A DNA stretch of 41,773 nt from assembly GCA_025363505.1 (NCBI GenBank), contig JANYDV010000211.1, positions 1 through 41,773 on the forward strand, given 5' to 3'. Within the stretch, counting starts at the first letter, position 1; the number at the start of each line of letters is the position of its first letter. Under the pieces are notes generated by a model. That model was not told where the DNA came from, made no database searches, and was given only the letters and a program-made list of their open reading frames with translations. Position numbers and translations under genes: made by a program. This DNA is from Bacteroidota bacterium. Lineage in GTDB: Bacteria > Bacteroidota > Ignavibacteria > Palsa-1295. Below are positions 33,345 through 40,635 of this stretch, piece by piece.

Positions 33345-33674
33345 TTATAAATTAAACGGCAGACCCGGGATATTCGGCATCAGGTTTTTTGCGACGGCAT
33401 TTGTTTTTTCGTCGGCAAGAGCTTTTGCATTTGCCAAAGCGCGATTGGCAGCAGTGATAATCAAGTCTTCCATCATTTCAATATCATTCGGATCAATCAC
33501 TTCTTTTTGAAGCTTGATCGAGACAATTTCATTGTTGCCATTGGCAGTTACTCTTACCATAGAGCCGCCGGCTTCGGCAGTCGCGGTGATCGAGCCAAGC
33601 GTAGCTTGCACCCGTTCCATTTCCTCCTGCATTTTCTGCATTTGGGTCAGGGCATTCATCATTTCAGGGTTCAT
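33345..33674 (-). CDS. ybaB: YbaB/EbfC nucleoid-associated protein
   Basis: A 109-residue DNA-binding protein with the YbaB pattern: a Met/Gln-rich N-terminal helix (ALTQMQKMQEEMERVQATLG), central strands (VRVTANGNNEIVSIKLQKEV) and a C-terminal helix (EMMEDLIITAANRALANAKA). It forms dimers that bind DNA and often sits beside recR, as here. It is the first gene of the recR-methyltransferase-lipoprotein run and is divergent from the plus-strand operon. Confidence 0.95.
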   Translation of the reverse strand: MNPEMMNALTQMQKMQEEMERVQATLGSITATAEAGGSMVRVTANGNNEIVSIKLQKEVIDPNDIEMMEDLIITAANRALANAKALADEKTNAVAKNLMPNIPGLPFNL

Positions 33675-33789
33675 TGGTTTTCATTGTCTATATCATAATA
33701 GAACGATAAGAAGCCGCGTGGCATTCCGTTAAAGGCGAAAGCTCTCGGGTTGTATTCTTCAAAACCATATCTCCTCGATTGTAACGCAT

Positions 33790-33810
33790 ACGAAAGAATG
33801 ATGCTTTCGT
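33790..33810. repeat. 7-bp inverted repeat in divergent intergenic region
   Basis: ACGAAAG (33790-33796) and CTTTCGT (33804-33810) are perfect inverted arms separated by 7 bases. They lie just upstream of the candidate -33 element of the envelope operon. This could be an operator or a chance hairpin. There is no T-run, so a terminator is unlikely. Confidence 0.35.
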
Positions 33811-33811
33811 G

Positions 33812-33840
33812 TTGATCGGATCTGAAGTGTTATATTTTTG
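33812..33840 (+). promoter_or_regulatory. Candidate promoter for the envelope operon, close to the start codon
   Basis: TTG (33812-33814) and TATTTTTG (33833-33840) are spaced by 18 bases, agreeing with the Bacteroidota -33/-7 consensus. The -7 box ends only six bases before the ATG at 33847, so a transcript from here would be leaderless or nearly so. No Shine-Dalgarno is visible, which is consistent. Evidence is sequence only. Confidence 0.4.
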
Positions 33841-33846
33841 TATATC

Positions 33847-34590
33847 ATGAGTTATACTATCCGCAGGTTGCTGTTGATGCTTGTTGTGCTTTTGTGCTCG
33901 CGAACTGTGTACTCACAGCCGGAGCAACAGCATATACTTGATAGTACCCCCGTGTTACACTTCAAAAGTATTTACTATCCGGAGAATCTGCATAGCGGTG
34001 AGGTTGCCGTTTCGGTTGGTGCTACCATCACGATCGCGCCTCGACAGGTGGTCCGAGATGAGATAAGACAAATCCCCCAACTGACAGCCACTGTTCGGGT
34101 CGGGCTTCCCGTGGGTTTTGGTATTGGTGCCCGGTTTGCAGGAAATTATATTGCGAACCAGCTGATGATCAAACCATCATACTCCTATTCTTTTAATCAC
34201 CTTTCATTTGCTATTCATACCTCTCCATCGTTGTGGATTGGCACTGCTGATTTTACCGGCTTCAACACCGTCGGCATGGGGTTCTCGAATGCGGTTGGCT
34301 TCAGTATGGGTTTACATTTTGATGATTTTATGCTGACGCTTTCCGGGGAGGCAATTACTAATTACTGGCACTATACTTCATTTGCCGAAGGCAAAGTCAA
34401 TAGAAGAGTAACCGAGTTCGTAGGCAATGCCGTTACGTGCAGTGTTGAGCAAGATGCGTTTAATGGTGCAAGAATTAATTGGGGCATTCGTTTCAATTAT
34501 ACACGTCCCGATTACCAACTGTGGTTAGCATTCGCCGAGACACGGTCGCGGGTACTCACTCCTGAATTCTTTTTTGGTATTATTCTATGA
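33847..34590 (+). CDS. Exported beta-rich (barrel-like) protein
   Basis: The ATG at 33847 starts a signal peptide (RRLLLMLVVLLCSRTVYS) and gives 247 residues; the longer frame begins with TTG three codons earlier. The mature part has alternating short strands with aromatic ends (VGLPVGFGIGARFAG, FNHLSFAIHTSPSLWIGTADF, GINWGIRFNYTRPDYQLWL) and ends with an aromatic tail (LTPEFFFGIIL), which suggests an outer-membrane beta-barrel. The exact family is not recognised. It overlaps the downstream lipoprotein gene as ATGA. Confidence 0.72.
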   Translation: MSYTIRRLLLMLVVLLCSRTVYSQPEQQHILDSTPVLHFKSIYYPENLHSGEVAVSVGATITIAPRQVVRDEIRQIPQLTATVRVGLPVGFGIGARFAGNYIANQLMIKPSYSYSFNHLSFAIHTSPSLWIGTADFTGFNTVGMGFSNAVGFSMGLHFDDFMLTLSGEAITNYWHYTSFAEGKVNRRVTEFVGNAVTCSVEQDAFNGARINWGIRFNYTRPDYQLWLAFAETRSRVLTPEFFFGIIL

Positions 34591-35807
34591 AAAGCCTTAT
34601 CATCATTTGTGTTTGTATGATCTTCTGCGCCTGCGTTGATGATAATCTTCCACTTCCGATTCCTGAATGGGGAGAAAATGTAGATCAGCTCAAGAATGCC
34701 GTCCCGATTCCCGAAGAATTGTTGCACAAACTCGAAGGTGTTTATAAAGTGCAACAAGGCAAAGGTCTTTTTGGCGATCAAGTGGTGCTCAGACAATTCG
34801 CACATAAGATCACGCTTGCTTGTCAAACAGGAACGTATTTTGTGTTCAAATCAGGGTTCGTCGATTCATTAGCTATTTTCCAGGGATACTGGCGTTTTGA
34901 TCTGGGAACACAAACAGGATTAGCCGATCTGAAAGTAAAAAAAGATTTTAATGCACAAACAGGTGACAGCTCGCTGGTGCTTTCGGGGTCGTTCTACAAC
35001 AACAATGGCAACAATGGTACACCATTTGAACTGAAATTTATTCGTAAATTTAAGGACACCTCAAATACATTTCTTATCCTTGACCATCATGGTGGGAGAA
35101 ACGAGTACGGACTTCCCTACTCAGAAAACAGTCTTGGTATCATTCCGATCGCCGAAGAGATCGGTGCCAATGGGATCGAACTCGATGTGCGATTAACAAA
35201 AGACAATGTACCGATTCTTTTTCATGACGATAATCTCATTACCAATCTCGTTAACGGGGAGTTTGCCCTCGGTCCGGTAAATAATTATACTCTTGCCCAA
35301 CTTCGTGCACTTTGTACGCTCAAAGACGGCTCGCCGATCCCTACACTTCAGGAAGCATTCGAGGTGATTTTATCACAGACCAGTTATCAATCACTTTGGC
35401 TTGACATTAAAACTCCCGAGACCGTGAGTTATGTATTGCCATTGCAGATAGCATTTCTCAAAGAAGCCAAACTTTCCGGTCGGGCTATTGAGTGTTGGGT
35501 TGGTCTGACCACTACCGAGCATATCACCAATTATCTTGCCGACACCCTACACACCTTAGCACCAAGCATTTGCGAGCTTGATCCATCAGATGTCGAACGA
35601 GCAGGGTCGGTCGCGTGGGGTCCGCGATGGACACAGGGAAGTCTCTCGAACGAAGCGATGCAAATTCGCAATGAAGGAAAAAAAGTAATCTATTGGACAC
35701 TCGACAAAGCAGAGTTTATCACAGCATTTATCAATCACGGCAATCTTGACGGCATCCTGACCGATCATCCGGCACTGGTGAGTTATCATTATTATTCCAG
35801 AAATTAA
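34587..35807 (+). CDS. Lipoprotein glycerophosphodiester phosphodiesterase
   Basis: A 406-residue protein with a lipoprotein signal (KSLIIICVCMIFCACVDD). Residues ~40-155 are a beta-rich N-terminal part of unknown type. A glycerophosphodiesterase barrel starts near 165 (LDHHGGRNEYGLPYSENSLG). The Glu/Asp pair is in GIELDVRLT, followed by ILFHDDNL, LWLDIKTPE and the C-terminal VIYWTLDKAEFI and DGILTDHPA. The HRG triad reads HGGRNE. It could act on glycerophosphodiesters or teichoic/phospholipid-derived esters outside the cytoplasm. It is coupled to the flanking barrel-like genes by ATGA and TAATG overlaps. Confidence 0.88.
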   Translation: MKSLIIICVCMIFCACVDDNLPLPIPEWGENVDQLKNAVPIPEELLHKLEGVYKVQQGKGLFGDQVVLRQFAHKITLACQTGTYFVFKSGFVDSLAIFQGYWRFDLGTQTGLADLKVKKDFNAQTGDSSLVLSGSFYNNNGNNGTPFELKFIRKFKDTSNTFLILDHHGGRNEYGLPYSENSLGIIPIAEEIGANGIELDVRLTKDNVPILFHDDNLITNLVNGEFALGPVNNYTLAQLRALCTLKDGSPIPTLQEAFEVILSQTSYQSLWLDIKTPETVSYVLPLQIAFLKEAKLSGRAIECWVGLTTTEHITNYLADTLHTLAPSICELDPSDVERAGSVAWGPRWTQGSLSNEAMQIRNEGKKVIYWTLDKAEFITAFINHGNLDGILTDHPALVSYHYYSRN

Positions 35808-36415
35808 TGAAGTATTGTATTCTCATCATATTGACAAGTATTTCTTCGGTCACTTTCGCACAAACGAAAGATCCATTTCTTGCAAAGCCATTTGAGATAT
35901 ACATTGATGGTGGTATCGGATATGCGAAAAATATCAGCGCAGGAATTGTCAGCAGTGCATCAGGCGGGGGAGTATACACCAATGGCGGCATCTCAGCACT
36001 GGTGCGGGTGCGTGGAAGCAGAAATAGTTTTATTACGTTTGGGCTTGAAAGTGGTTGGCAATATATTTCTCATCTTGAAGAGCGAAAGGCAAGTGCCACC
36101 GGATTCGGCAAGACCGATATCACCGCCACACTCAGTGGCATACCTATCATGGGAGTGGTGACGATTCAAGATTATCACATCGAAATGCACGCATCAGTTG
36201 GATTTTACGATTTGATTTCGCACTCCACCACATTCAATATTCCCGTTACCAGCAACACGTTTGATATGGCATTCACACTCGCTGCGGGCTATCAGATTCC
36301 AATTGGAAATAACTATATCCTTGTTCCCGAGTTTCGCTGGACTCGTATCAACGATCTGCAAAAATCTTTTCTTACACTCGCGTTACGATTGGGTTTGCCA
36401 CCGTTCGCACTTTAG
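35807..36415 (+). CDS. Outer-membrane beta-barrel-like protein
   Basis: This 202-residue exported protein has a signal peptide (CILIILTSISSVTFAQ). The mature chain has barrel-like alternating strands (FEIYIDGGIGYAKNIS, FITFGLESGWQYISH, MAFTLAAGYQIPIGNN) and ends with LALRLGLPPFAL, typical of a final barrel strand. It shares layout with the first protein of this operon. It overlaps the upstream stop as TAATG and is convergent with the phosphoesterase gene, with no bases between the two stops. Confidence 0.78.
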   Translation: MKYCILIILTSISSVTFAQTKDPFLAKPFEIYIDGGIGYAKNISAGIVSSASGGGVYTNGGISALVRVRGSRNSFITFGLESGWQYISHLEERKASATGFGKTDITATLSGIPIMGVVTIQDYHIEMHASVGFYDLISHSTTFNIPVTSNTFDMAFTLAAGYQIPIGNNYILVPEFRWTRINDLQKSFLTLALRLGLPPFAL

Positions 36416-37375
36416 TTATTGCGTTCGTAGAACAACCGTATCAGCAATAGACCAATGCTTGCAGTCTTCACTGATCGCATTCATTTCTAATAATAATTCA
36501 TTCCCTCGTTTACTGATCTTGCAAAAATGATGCGGTCGAATAGCTCCGGCGGTGAAATAATCTTTATTCCTCGATCCTGAGGGTGGTTGAAGCAGTGCTT
36601 GACGCGGTCCGCCACCGCCGGAAACGATAATGTTTTTTCCGCCGATGAAGAATCGCTCATACGAATGACAATGCCCGGTGATAAACAATACTGTTTTTTT
36701 GGACTGGGCAAATGGAGTTTCAAACGCCCGCTGCACGTTCTGATCGTCACTGACAACCGCGCTATTGGTATGAGGCGGATGGTGGCAAGCAACAATCACT
36801 GAAGTGATTGTTGAATCTTCTTCGAAGTGTTTTATCGCACCGCGGTACCATCTTTCCTGCTGTTTAGCTTCATCGGCTTTCAATTCTGAAAAATTTGAAT
36901 TGAGCATAATGATTCCGACATCGCGCCACCGAAAAGAATACCAATCCTGGGCATCGATTTGTTTGAAGCGCGTGAAATACTGGCGTTGCATTTCTCGAAT
37001 ATTTCCAAAATATTCGTGATTACCGAGAAGCGGATAGACAGGGATGCCCATCTGATGCACCGGCTGAGCCAATTGATCAAAATTTTGCCAGAGTTGTTCT
37101 TTGCCGCCGTCAAATGTCAGATCACCGAGGATCATTACAAATCCGGGACGCTCATCGGCAATCTTTTTAAAGAGTGCTTTTACAAACCGCCGATTATTCT
37201 CCCGAAGAAGCAACAGTTCTTCTTTACCACGGAGTTGGGTGTCACCAATGATAATAAACGAGGAGGCAGTATCAATGTTCCTTCCGTCGCCGTCATATTG
37301 TGGAATAGGCTGAGAATGGAGTGTCGAAGTAACGGCAACAAGAAAAAGAACACATAGCCCGAAATATTTTTTCAT
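36416..37375 (-). CDS. Secreted metallophosphoesterase (purple acid phosphatase-like)
   Basis: A 319-residue calcineurin-like phosphoesterase with a signal peptide (YFGLCVLFLVAVTSTLHS). Metal-binding residues are in FIIIGDTQLRG, MILGDLTFDGG, LLGNHEYFG, IVACHHPPHTN and FITGHCHSYERF, giving the complete GD/GNHE/GHxH set. The substrate is unknown; phosphate scavenging is one possibility. Its ATG overlaps the stop of the NifU-like gene (ATGA). It faces the envelope operon tail to tail. Confidence 0.88.
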   Translation of the reverse strand: MKKYFGLCVLFLVAVTSTLHSQPIPQYDGDGRNIDTASSFIIIGDTQLRGKEELLLLRENNRRFVKALFKKIADERPGFVMILGDLTFDGGKEQLWQNFDQLAQPVHQMGIPVYPLLGNHEYFGNIREMQRQYFTRFKQIDAQDWYSFRWRDVGIIMLNSNFSELKADEAKQQERWYRGAIKHFEEDSTITSVIVACHHPPHTNSAVVSDDQNVQRAFETPFAQSKKTVLFITGHCHSYERFFIGGKNIIVSGGGGPRQALLQPPSGSRNKDYFTAGAIRPHHFCKISKRGNELLLEMNAISEDCKHWSIADTVVLRTQ

Positions 37376-37608
37376 GCCACTTCTTCAATACGCTTGATCT
37401 CGGGAGCGTAATATTGGATGGCGCGTTCAATGCCTGCTCGCAGCGTCATTAGTTTCATTGGACAAGTTTTGCAGGATCCGCTATAGCGTACCTCGACGAT
37501 ACCGGTTGCTTCGTCGAGGGTGGCAAAGTCTATTCCGCCGCCATCTTTGAGGAGATGTGGTCGGCATTCTTCGAGGGCAATCTCAATACGTTCGCGAAGC
37601 GATTGCAT
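37372..37608 (-). CDS. NifU C-terminal-like Fe-S scaffold protein
   Basis: This 78-residue protein is the NifU C-terminal domain alone. It has the scaffold cysteines in YSGSCKTCPMKLMTLR and the preceding HLLKDGGGIDFATLD. Such proteins hold transient [4Fe-4S] clusters during Fe-S maturation. It follows mrp by 13 bases and is coupled to the phosphoesterase, so the Fe-S pair is co-transcribed. Confidence 0.93.
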   Translation of the reverse strand: MQSLRERIEIALEECRPHLLKDGGGIDFATLDEATGIVEVRYSGSCKTCPMKLMTLRAGIERAIQYYAPEIKRIEEVA

Positions 37609-37621
37609 TTTGAATTGTTGT

Positions 37622-38746
37622 TTAGTCTTCTGTTCCCAATAAAATTTCGATGGGCTGTTGGTTCGGCATCAAGTTTCTGATACTGACCTGTTGCGCCACT
37701 AACTGTGCAAAATCTCTGAATGCCGAAGCTGCCGGCGAGTGCGGTGCACTTTCGACGACAGGCTTACCGGCATCACCGGCTTCGCGGACGATTGTTTCGA
37801 GCGGAAGCTCGCCGAGAAACGGAATCTCGAATTCTTCGGCAGCCACTTTGCCGCCGCCGTGTGCAAAAATTTCTTCGCGATGACCGCAAGCCGAGCACAA
37901 GTAATAACTCATATTCTCGACTAAGCCAAGCACCGGAACGTGCACTTTCTCAAACATCCGAACCGCTTTGCGCGCATCGGCAAGCGCAACATCCTGCGGT
38001 GTAGTAACAATCACTGCACCGGTGAGCGGAATGGTTTGGCAGAGCGTGAGCTGAATATCTCCGGTGCCGGGCGGGAGATCGAAAATGAGATAATCAAGCT
38101 CGCCCCAGGCGACATCGGTCATAAATTGTTTGAGCGCACCCGATGCCATTGGTCCGCGCCAGACAACAGCAGTGTTGGGATCAACTAAAAAACCAATTGA
38201 CATTACCGTGACGCCAAATGCTTCGAGTGGCGTGATCTGCGTATGACCATCAACTTGCGTCGCTTGCGGTTTTTCCGCTTCGAGCCCAAACATCAACGGA
38301 ATGCTGGGTCCATAAATATCGGCATCGAGCAACCCAACTTTCGCTCCGTCTTTGGCAAGTGCAACGGCAAGATTTGCGGCAACTGTTGACTTCCCCACTC
38401 CACCTTTACCGGAAGCAACTGCAATCGTATTACGAACTTTGACAAGTGCCGATGGCATATTTGCCGCTTGATGTGCCGCCACCTGAGCGGTCATTGTGAC
38501 CTTAACATTGCCAATGCCCGCAACTGCTTCAACCGCTTCACGAGCCTGACGCTCAAGCATATCTTTGAGTGGGCATGATGGTGTGGTGAGTTCAAATGTA
38601 AAAGAAACGGTCTTGCCGTCAATTTTTACATTCTTAATCATCCCCAGGGTGACAATATCCTTATGTAAATCAGGATCTTCGACACCGCGAAGAGCAGTAA
38701 GCACTTCTGCTTCAGTAATAGTAGAATTTTTGGAAAATAGTCCCAT
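37622..38746 (-). CDS. mrp: Mrp/ApbC P-loop Fe-S cluster carrier ATPase
   Basis: A 374-residue protein with an N-terminal DUF59/MIP18-like domain (ALRGVEDPDLHKDIVTLGMI, about 10-90). It is followed by a deviant Walker A P-loop (VASGKGGVGKSTVAANLA), LLDADIYGPSIP, DLPPGTGDIQL and the C-terminal cysteine pair YYLCSACGHREEIFAHGGG that binds the bridging cluster. It delivers Fe-S clusters to target proteins. It is just upstream of the NifU-like scaffold and just downstream of the sigma-factor terminator. Confidence 0.96.
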   Translation of the reverse strand: MGLFSKNSTITEAEVLTALRGVEDPDLHKDIVTLGMIKNVKIDGKTVSFTFELTTPSCPLKDMLERQAREAVEAVAGIGNVKVTMTAQVAAHQAANMPSALVKVRNTIAVASGKGGVGKSTVAANLAVALAKDGAKVGLLDADIYGPSIPLMFGLEAEKPQATQVDGHTQITPLEAFGVTVMSIGFLVDPNTAVVWRGPMASGALKQFMTDVAWGELDYLIFDLPPGTGDIQLTLCQTIPLTGAVIVTTPQDVALADARKAVRMFEKVHVPVLGLVENMSYYLCSACGHREEIFAHGGGKVAAEEFEIPFLGELPLETIVREAGDAGKPVVESAPHSPAASAFRDFAQLVAQQVSIRNLMPNQQPIEILLGTED

Positions 38747-38831
38747 AGAATATAGTTATAGTGGCGCTAAAACAGCACAGAGCTTAGGAAAGTGCGATAG
38801 GGTTAGTATAATCGTTATTTCACTCCAACAT

Positions 38832-38863
38832 AAAAAAAAACACACGGCGCGAACCGTGTGTTT
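38832..38863 (-). terminator. Rho-independent terminator after sigA
   Basis: On the minus strand a 10-bp stem (38863-38854 with 38847-38838; core ACACACGG/CCGTGTGT) closes a six-base loop and runs into a T-tract reaching 38832. It sits about 20 bases beyond the sigma-factor stop and separates that gene from mrp. This is the clearest terminator seen in the window. Confidence 0.85.
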
Positions 38864-38885
38864 TGAAAAAAAATATTGCAACCAA

Positions 38886-39749
38886 TTATCCCAAGAAATT
38901 CCTGAGTTGTTTGGTTTTGTGTGCGTGGCGCAGGCGACGGATTGCTTTTTCTTTGATTTGGCGTACGCGCTCGCGAGTCAGATTGAAGCGGTCGCCGATT
39001 TCTTCGAGCGACATCGTAGGGCTTTCACCCAACCCATAGAAGCACTCAAGGACTTCACGTTCGCGACTCGAAAGCGAAGTGAGCGCACGTTGTACCTCGA
39101 CGGTGAGTGAATCACGGATGAGAATATTATCGGGTGATAGTTGCCCCGGATCATATAACACATCAAGCAAACGATTGTCGTCCCCTTGTGCGAATGGTGC
39201 ATCAACCGATAGATGTCGTCCGGAAATTTTTAATGTTTCCGAGACTTCGCTCGGTGTCATTTCCAATTTTTCGGCAAGCTCGGATGCGGTTGGTTCGCGT
39301 TCGAACTCCTGTTCGAGCTGTGAAAACTTTTTACCAATTTTATTGAGCGCCCCTACACGATTCAGCGGCAAGCGAACGATGCGCGACTGCTCGGCAAGTG
39401 CCTGGAGGATTGACTGACGAATCCACCAAACGGCATACGAAATAAATTTGAACCCGCGAGTTTCGTCAAAACGCTTTGCGGCTTTGATGAGACCGAGGTT
39501 GCCTTCGTTGATCAAATCACCAAGCGATAGCCCTTGGTTCTGATATTGTTTTGCGACCGAGACAACGAATCGGAGATTCGCTTTGACCAATATCTCAAGT
39601 GCGCGCTGGGAGTCGGGTGGGGTGCCACGAATACGCCGTGCAAGATCGATTTCCATTTGCGAGTTCAACAGATCCATCCTGCCGATCTCTTGGAGATACA
39701 TATCGAGCGATTGACTTTCGCGGTTAGTATATTGTTTTGAAATGCGCAT
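38886..39749 (-). CDS. sigA: Primary sigma-70 family sigma factor (short Bacteroidota/Chlorobi type)
   Basis: A 287-residue sigma factor with region 1.2 (SQSLDMYLQEIGRMDLL) but no region 1.1. Region 2 has FVVSVAKQYQNQGLSLGDLI and FISYAVWWIRQSI; region 3 follows (ALNKIGKKFSQLEQEFER). Region 4 has LSSREREVLECFYGLG and the helix-turn-helix SLEEIGDRFNLTRERVRQIK. This short form is the normal principal sigma factor in Bacteroidota and Chlorobi relatives. It would recognise promoters of the TAnnTTTG kind noted elsewhere in the window (inference). It ends with a strong terminator. Confidence 0.95.
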   Translation of the reverse strand: MRISKQYTNRESQSLDMYLQEIGRMDLLNSQMEIDLARRIRGTPPDSQRALEILVKANLRFVVSVAKQYQNQGLSLGDLINEGNLGLIKAAKRFDETRGFKFISYAVWWIRQSILQALAEQSRIVRLPLNRVGALNKIGKKFSQLEQEFEREPTASELAEKLEMTPSEVSETLKISGRHLSVDAPFAQGDDNRLLDVLYDPGQLSPDNILIRDSLTVEVQRALTSLSSREREVLECFYGLGESPTMSLEEIGDRFNLTRERVRQIKEKAIRRLRHAHKTKQLRNFLG

Positions 39750-39824
39750 AGTTCGTTATATTCTTTATCGTGCTCATACGACAGCTGATGTTACTACTGA
39801 AAAAGATTTTTTTTTGTTCCGTAA

Positions 39825-40247
39825 TTATTCTTGCACTACGGGAACCTCTGCCGGATCGCGCACTACTGTCACAACGTTTGCAGCGTGATAGCGATCAAAA
39901 TATTTGCGTGTGACAACAGTAAGTTTCGATGTTTTTGCCATTGCCAGGATCATCAACTCGCGCTGAGTCAGTATCATTTTTTTTTCTTGCTCGATCTCTT
40001 TACCAAGCGTCGCAAACGGTTCTGCATACCGTGCGCTGAAGCCTAAGACCCGAACAACCATCAATAAATTCATTGTTGCGTCACGACTTTTTTGATCGCT
40101 TGCCGATGCAAACAGCTCCATCGCATTGATCATCGTCGTGTAGCACGTTGCTTGCGCAAGTGCCTGGCGCAACATCGAAGATTCGCCTTGCGATGAGCGA
40201 TGTATTAAATAATCGTTAAGGATGTCGGTTTCGATAAGAAATTGCAT
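39825..40247 (-). CDS. PIN-domain protein (VapC-like ribonuclease toxin candidate)
   Basis: The 140-residue protein has a PIN fold pattern. The first acidic residue is Asp8 in LIETDILNDYL, the second Glu44 in INAMELFASAS, the third is glutamate rather than aspartate (Glu97 in QRELMILAMAK), and TRKYFDRY (Asp118) completes the site. It starts 3 bases after a small gene (40251-40499), the usual arrangement of toxin-antitoxin pairs. The partner does not look like a known antitoxin family. Nuclease function is likely but the toxin role is inferred. Confidence 0.8.
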   Translation of the reverse strand: MQFLIETDILNDYLIHRSSQGESSMLRQALAQATCYTTMINAMELFASASDQKSRDATMNLLMVVRVLGFSARYAEPFATLGKEIEQEKKMILTQRELMILAMAKTSKLTVVTRKYFDRYHAANVVTVVRDPAEVPVVQE

Positions 40248-40250
40248 CTG

Positions 40251-40499
40251 TCAGCTCAATTGGCTTTCGGCAAGAATACCTTCGGCACTCAAGGCAAGTG
40301 CGACAATAGCAGGGTCGAGTTGTTGGGCAATCGCGATCTGCTCGACTTCACTTCTCGCGCTGGGGTCGCGATCATCCCAAAGTACGACACGAACTTCCAT
40401 CGAATCGCTAAATGCCGCATTGGCATTATCAAGCGTAATAGTCCATTGTCCGTTGGCTGAGCGGAGCGTTCCGTGAGTCTCGATAGGGCGTACAGTCAT
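40251..40499 (-). CDS. Small unrecognised protein paired with the PIN gene
   Basis: An 82-residue protein with no recognised domain. Its first half is strand-like (WTITLDNANAAFSDSMEVRV, then VLWDD). The second half is an amphipathic helical region (SEVEQIAIAQQLDPAIVALA). No ribbon-helix-helix, AbrB or Phd pattern is evident. The C-terminal helix could bind a partner. Position just upstream and three bases from the PIN gene suggests an antitoxin, which is an inference from gene order alone. Confidence 0.6.
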   Translation of the reverse strand: MTVRPIETHGTLRSANGQWTITLDNANAAFSDSMEVRVVLWDDRDPSARSEVEQIAIAQQLDPAIVALALSAEGILAESQLS

Positions 40500-40635
40500 T
40501 GATAGGATATGTAGCGATTAACCGAGACTAGCGGGATATGAGTTCCGAAAAAGGAAAAGAGGAATACTCACCAAAGGTAAATTACACAGGAGAAATACGA
40601 TAGCGGAGAAATAAATTCTGCGAAGGAAATAGAAA

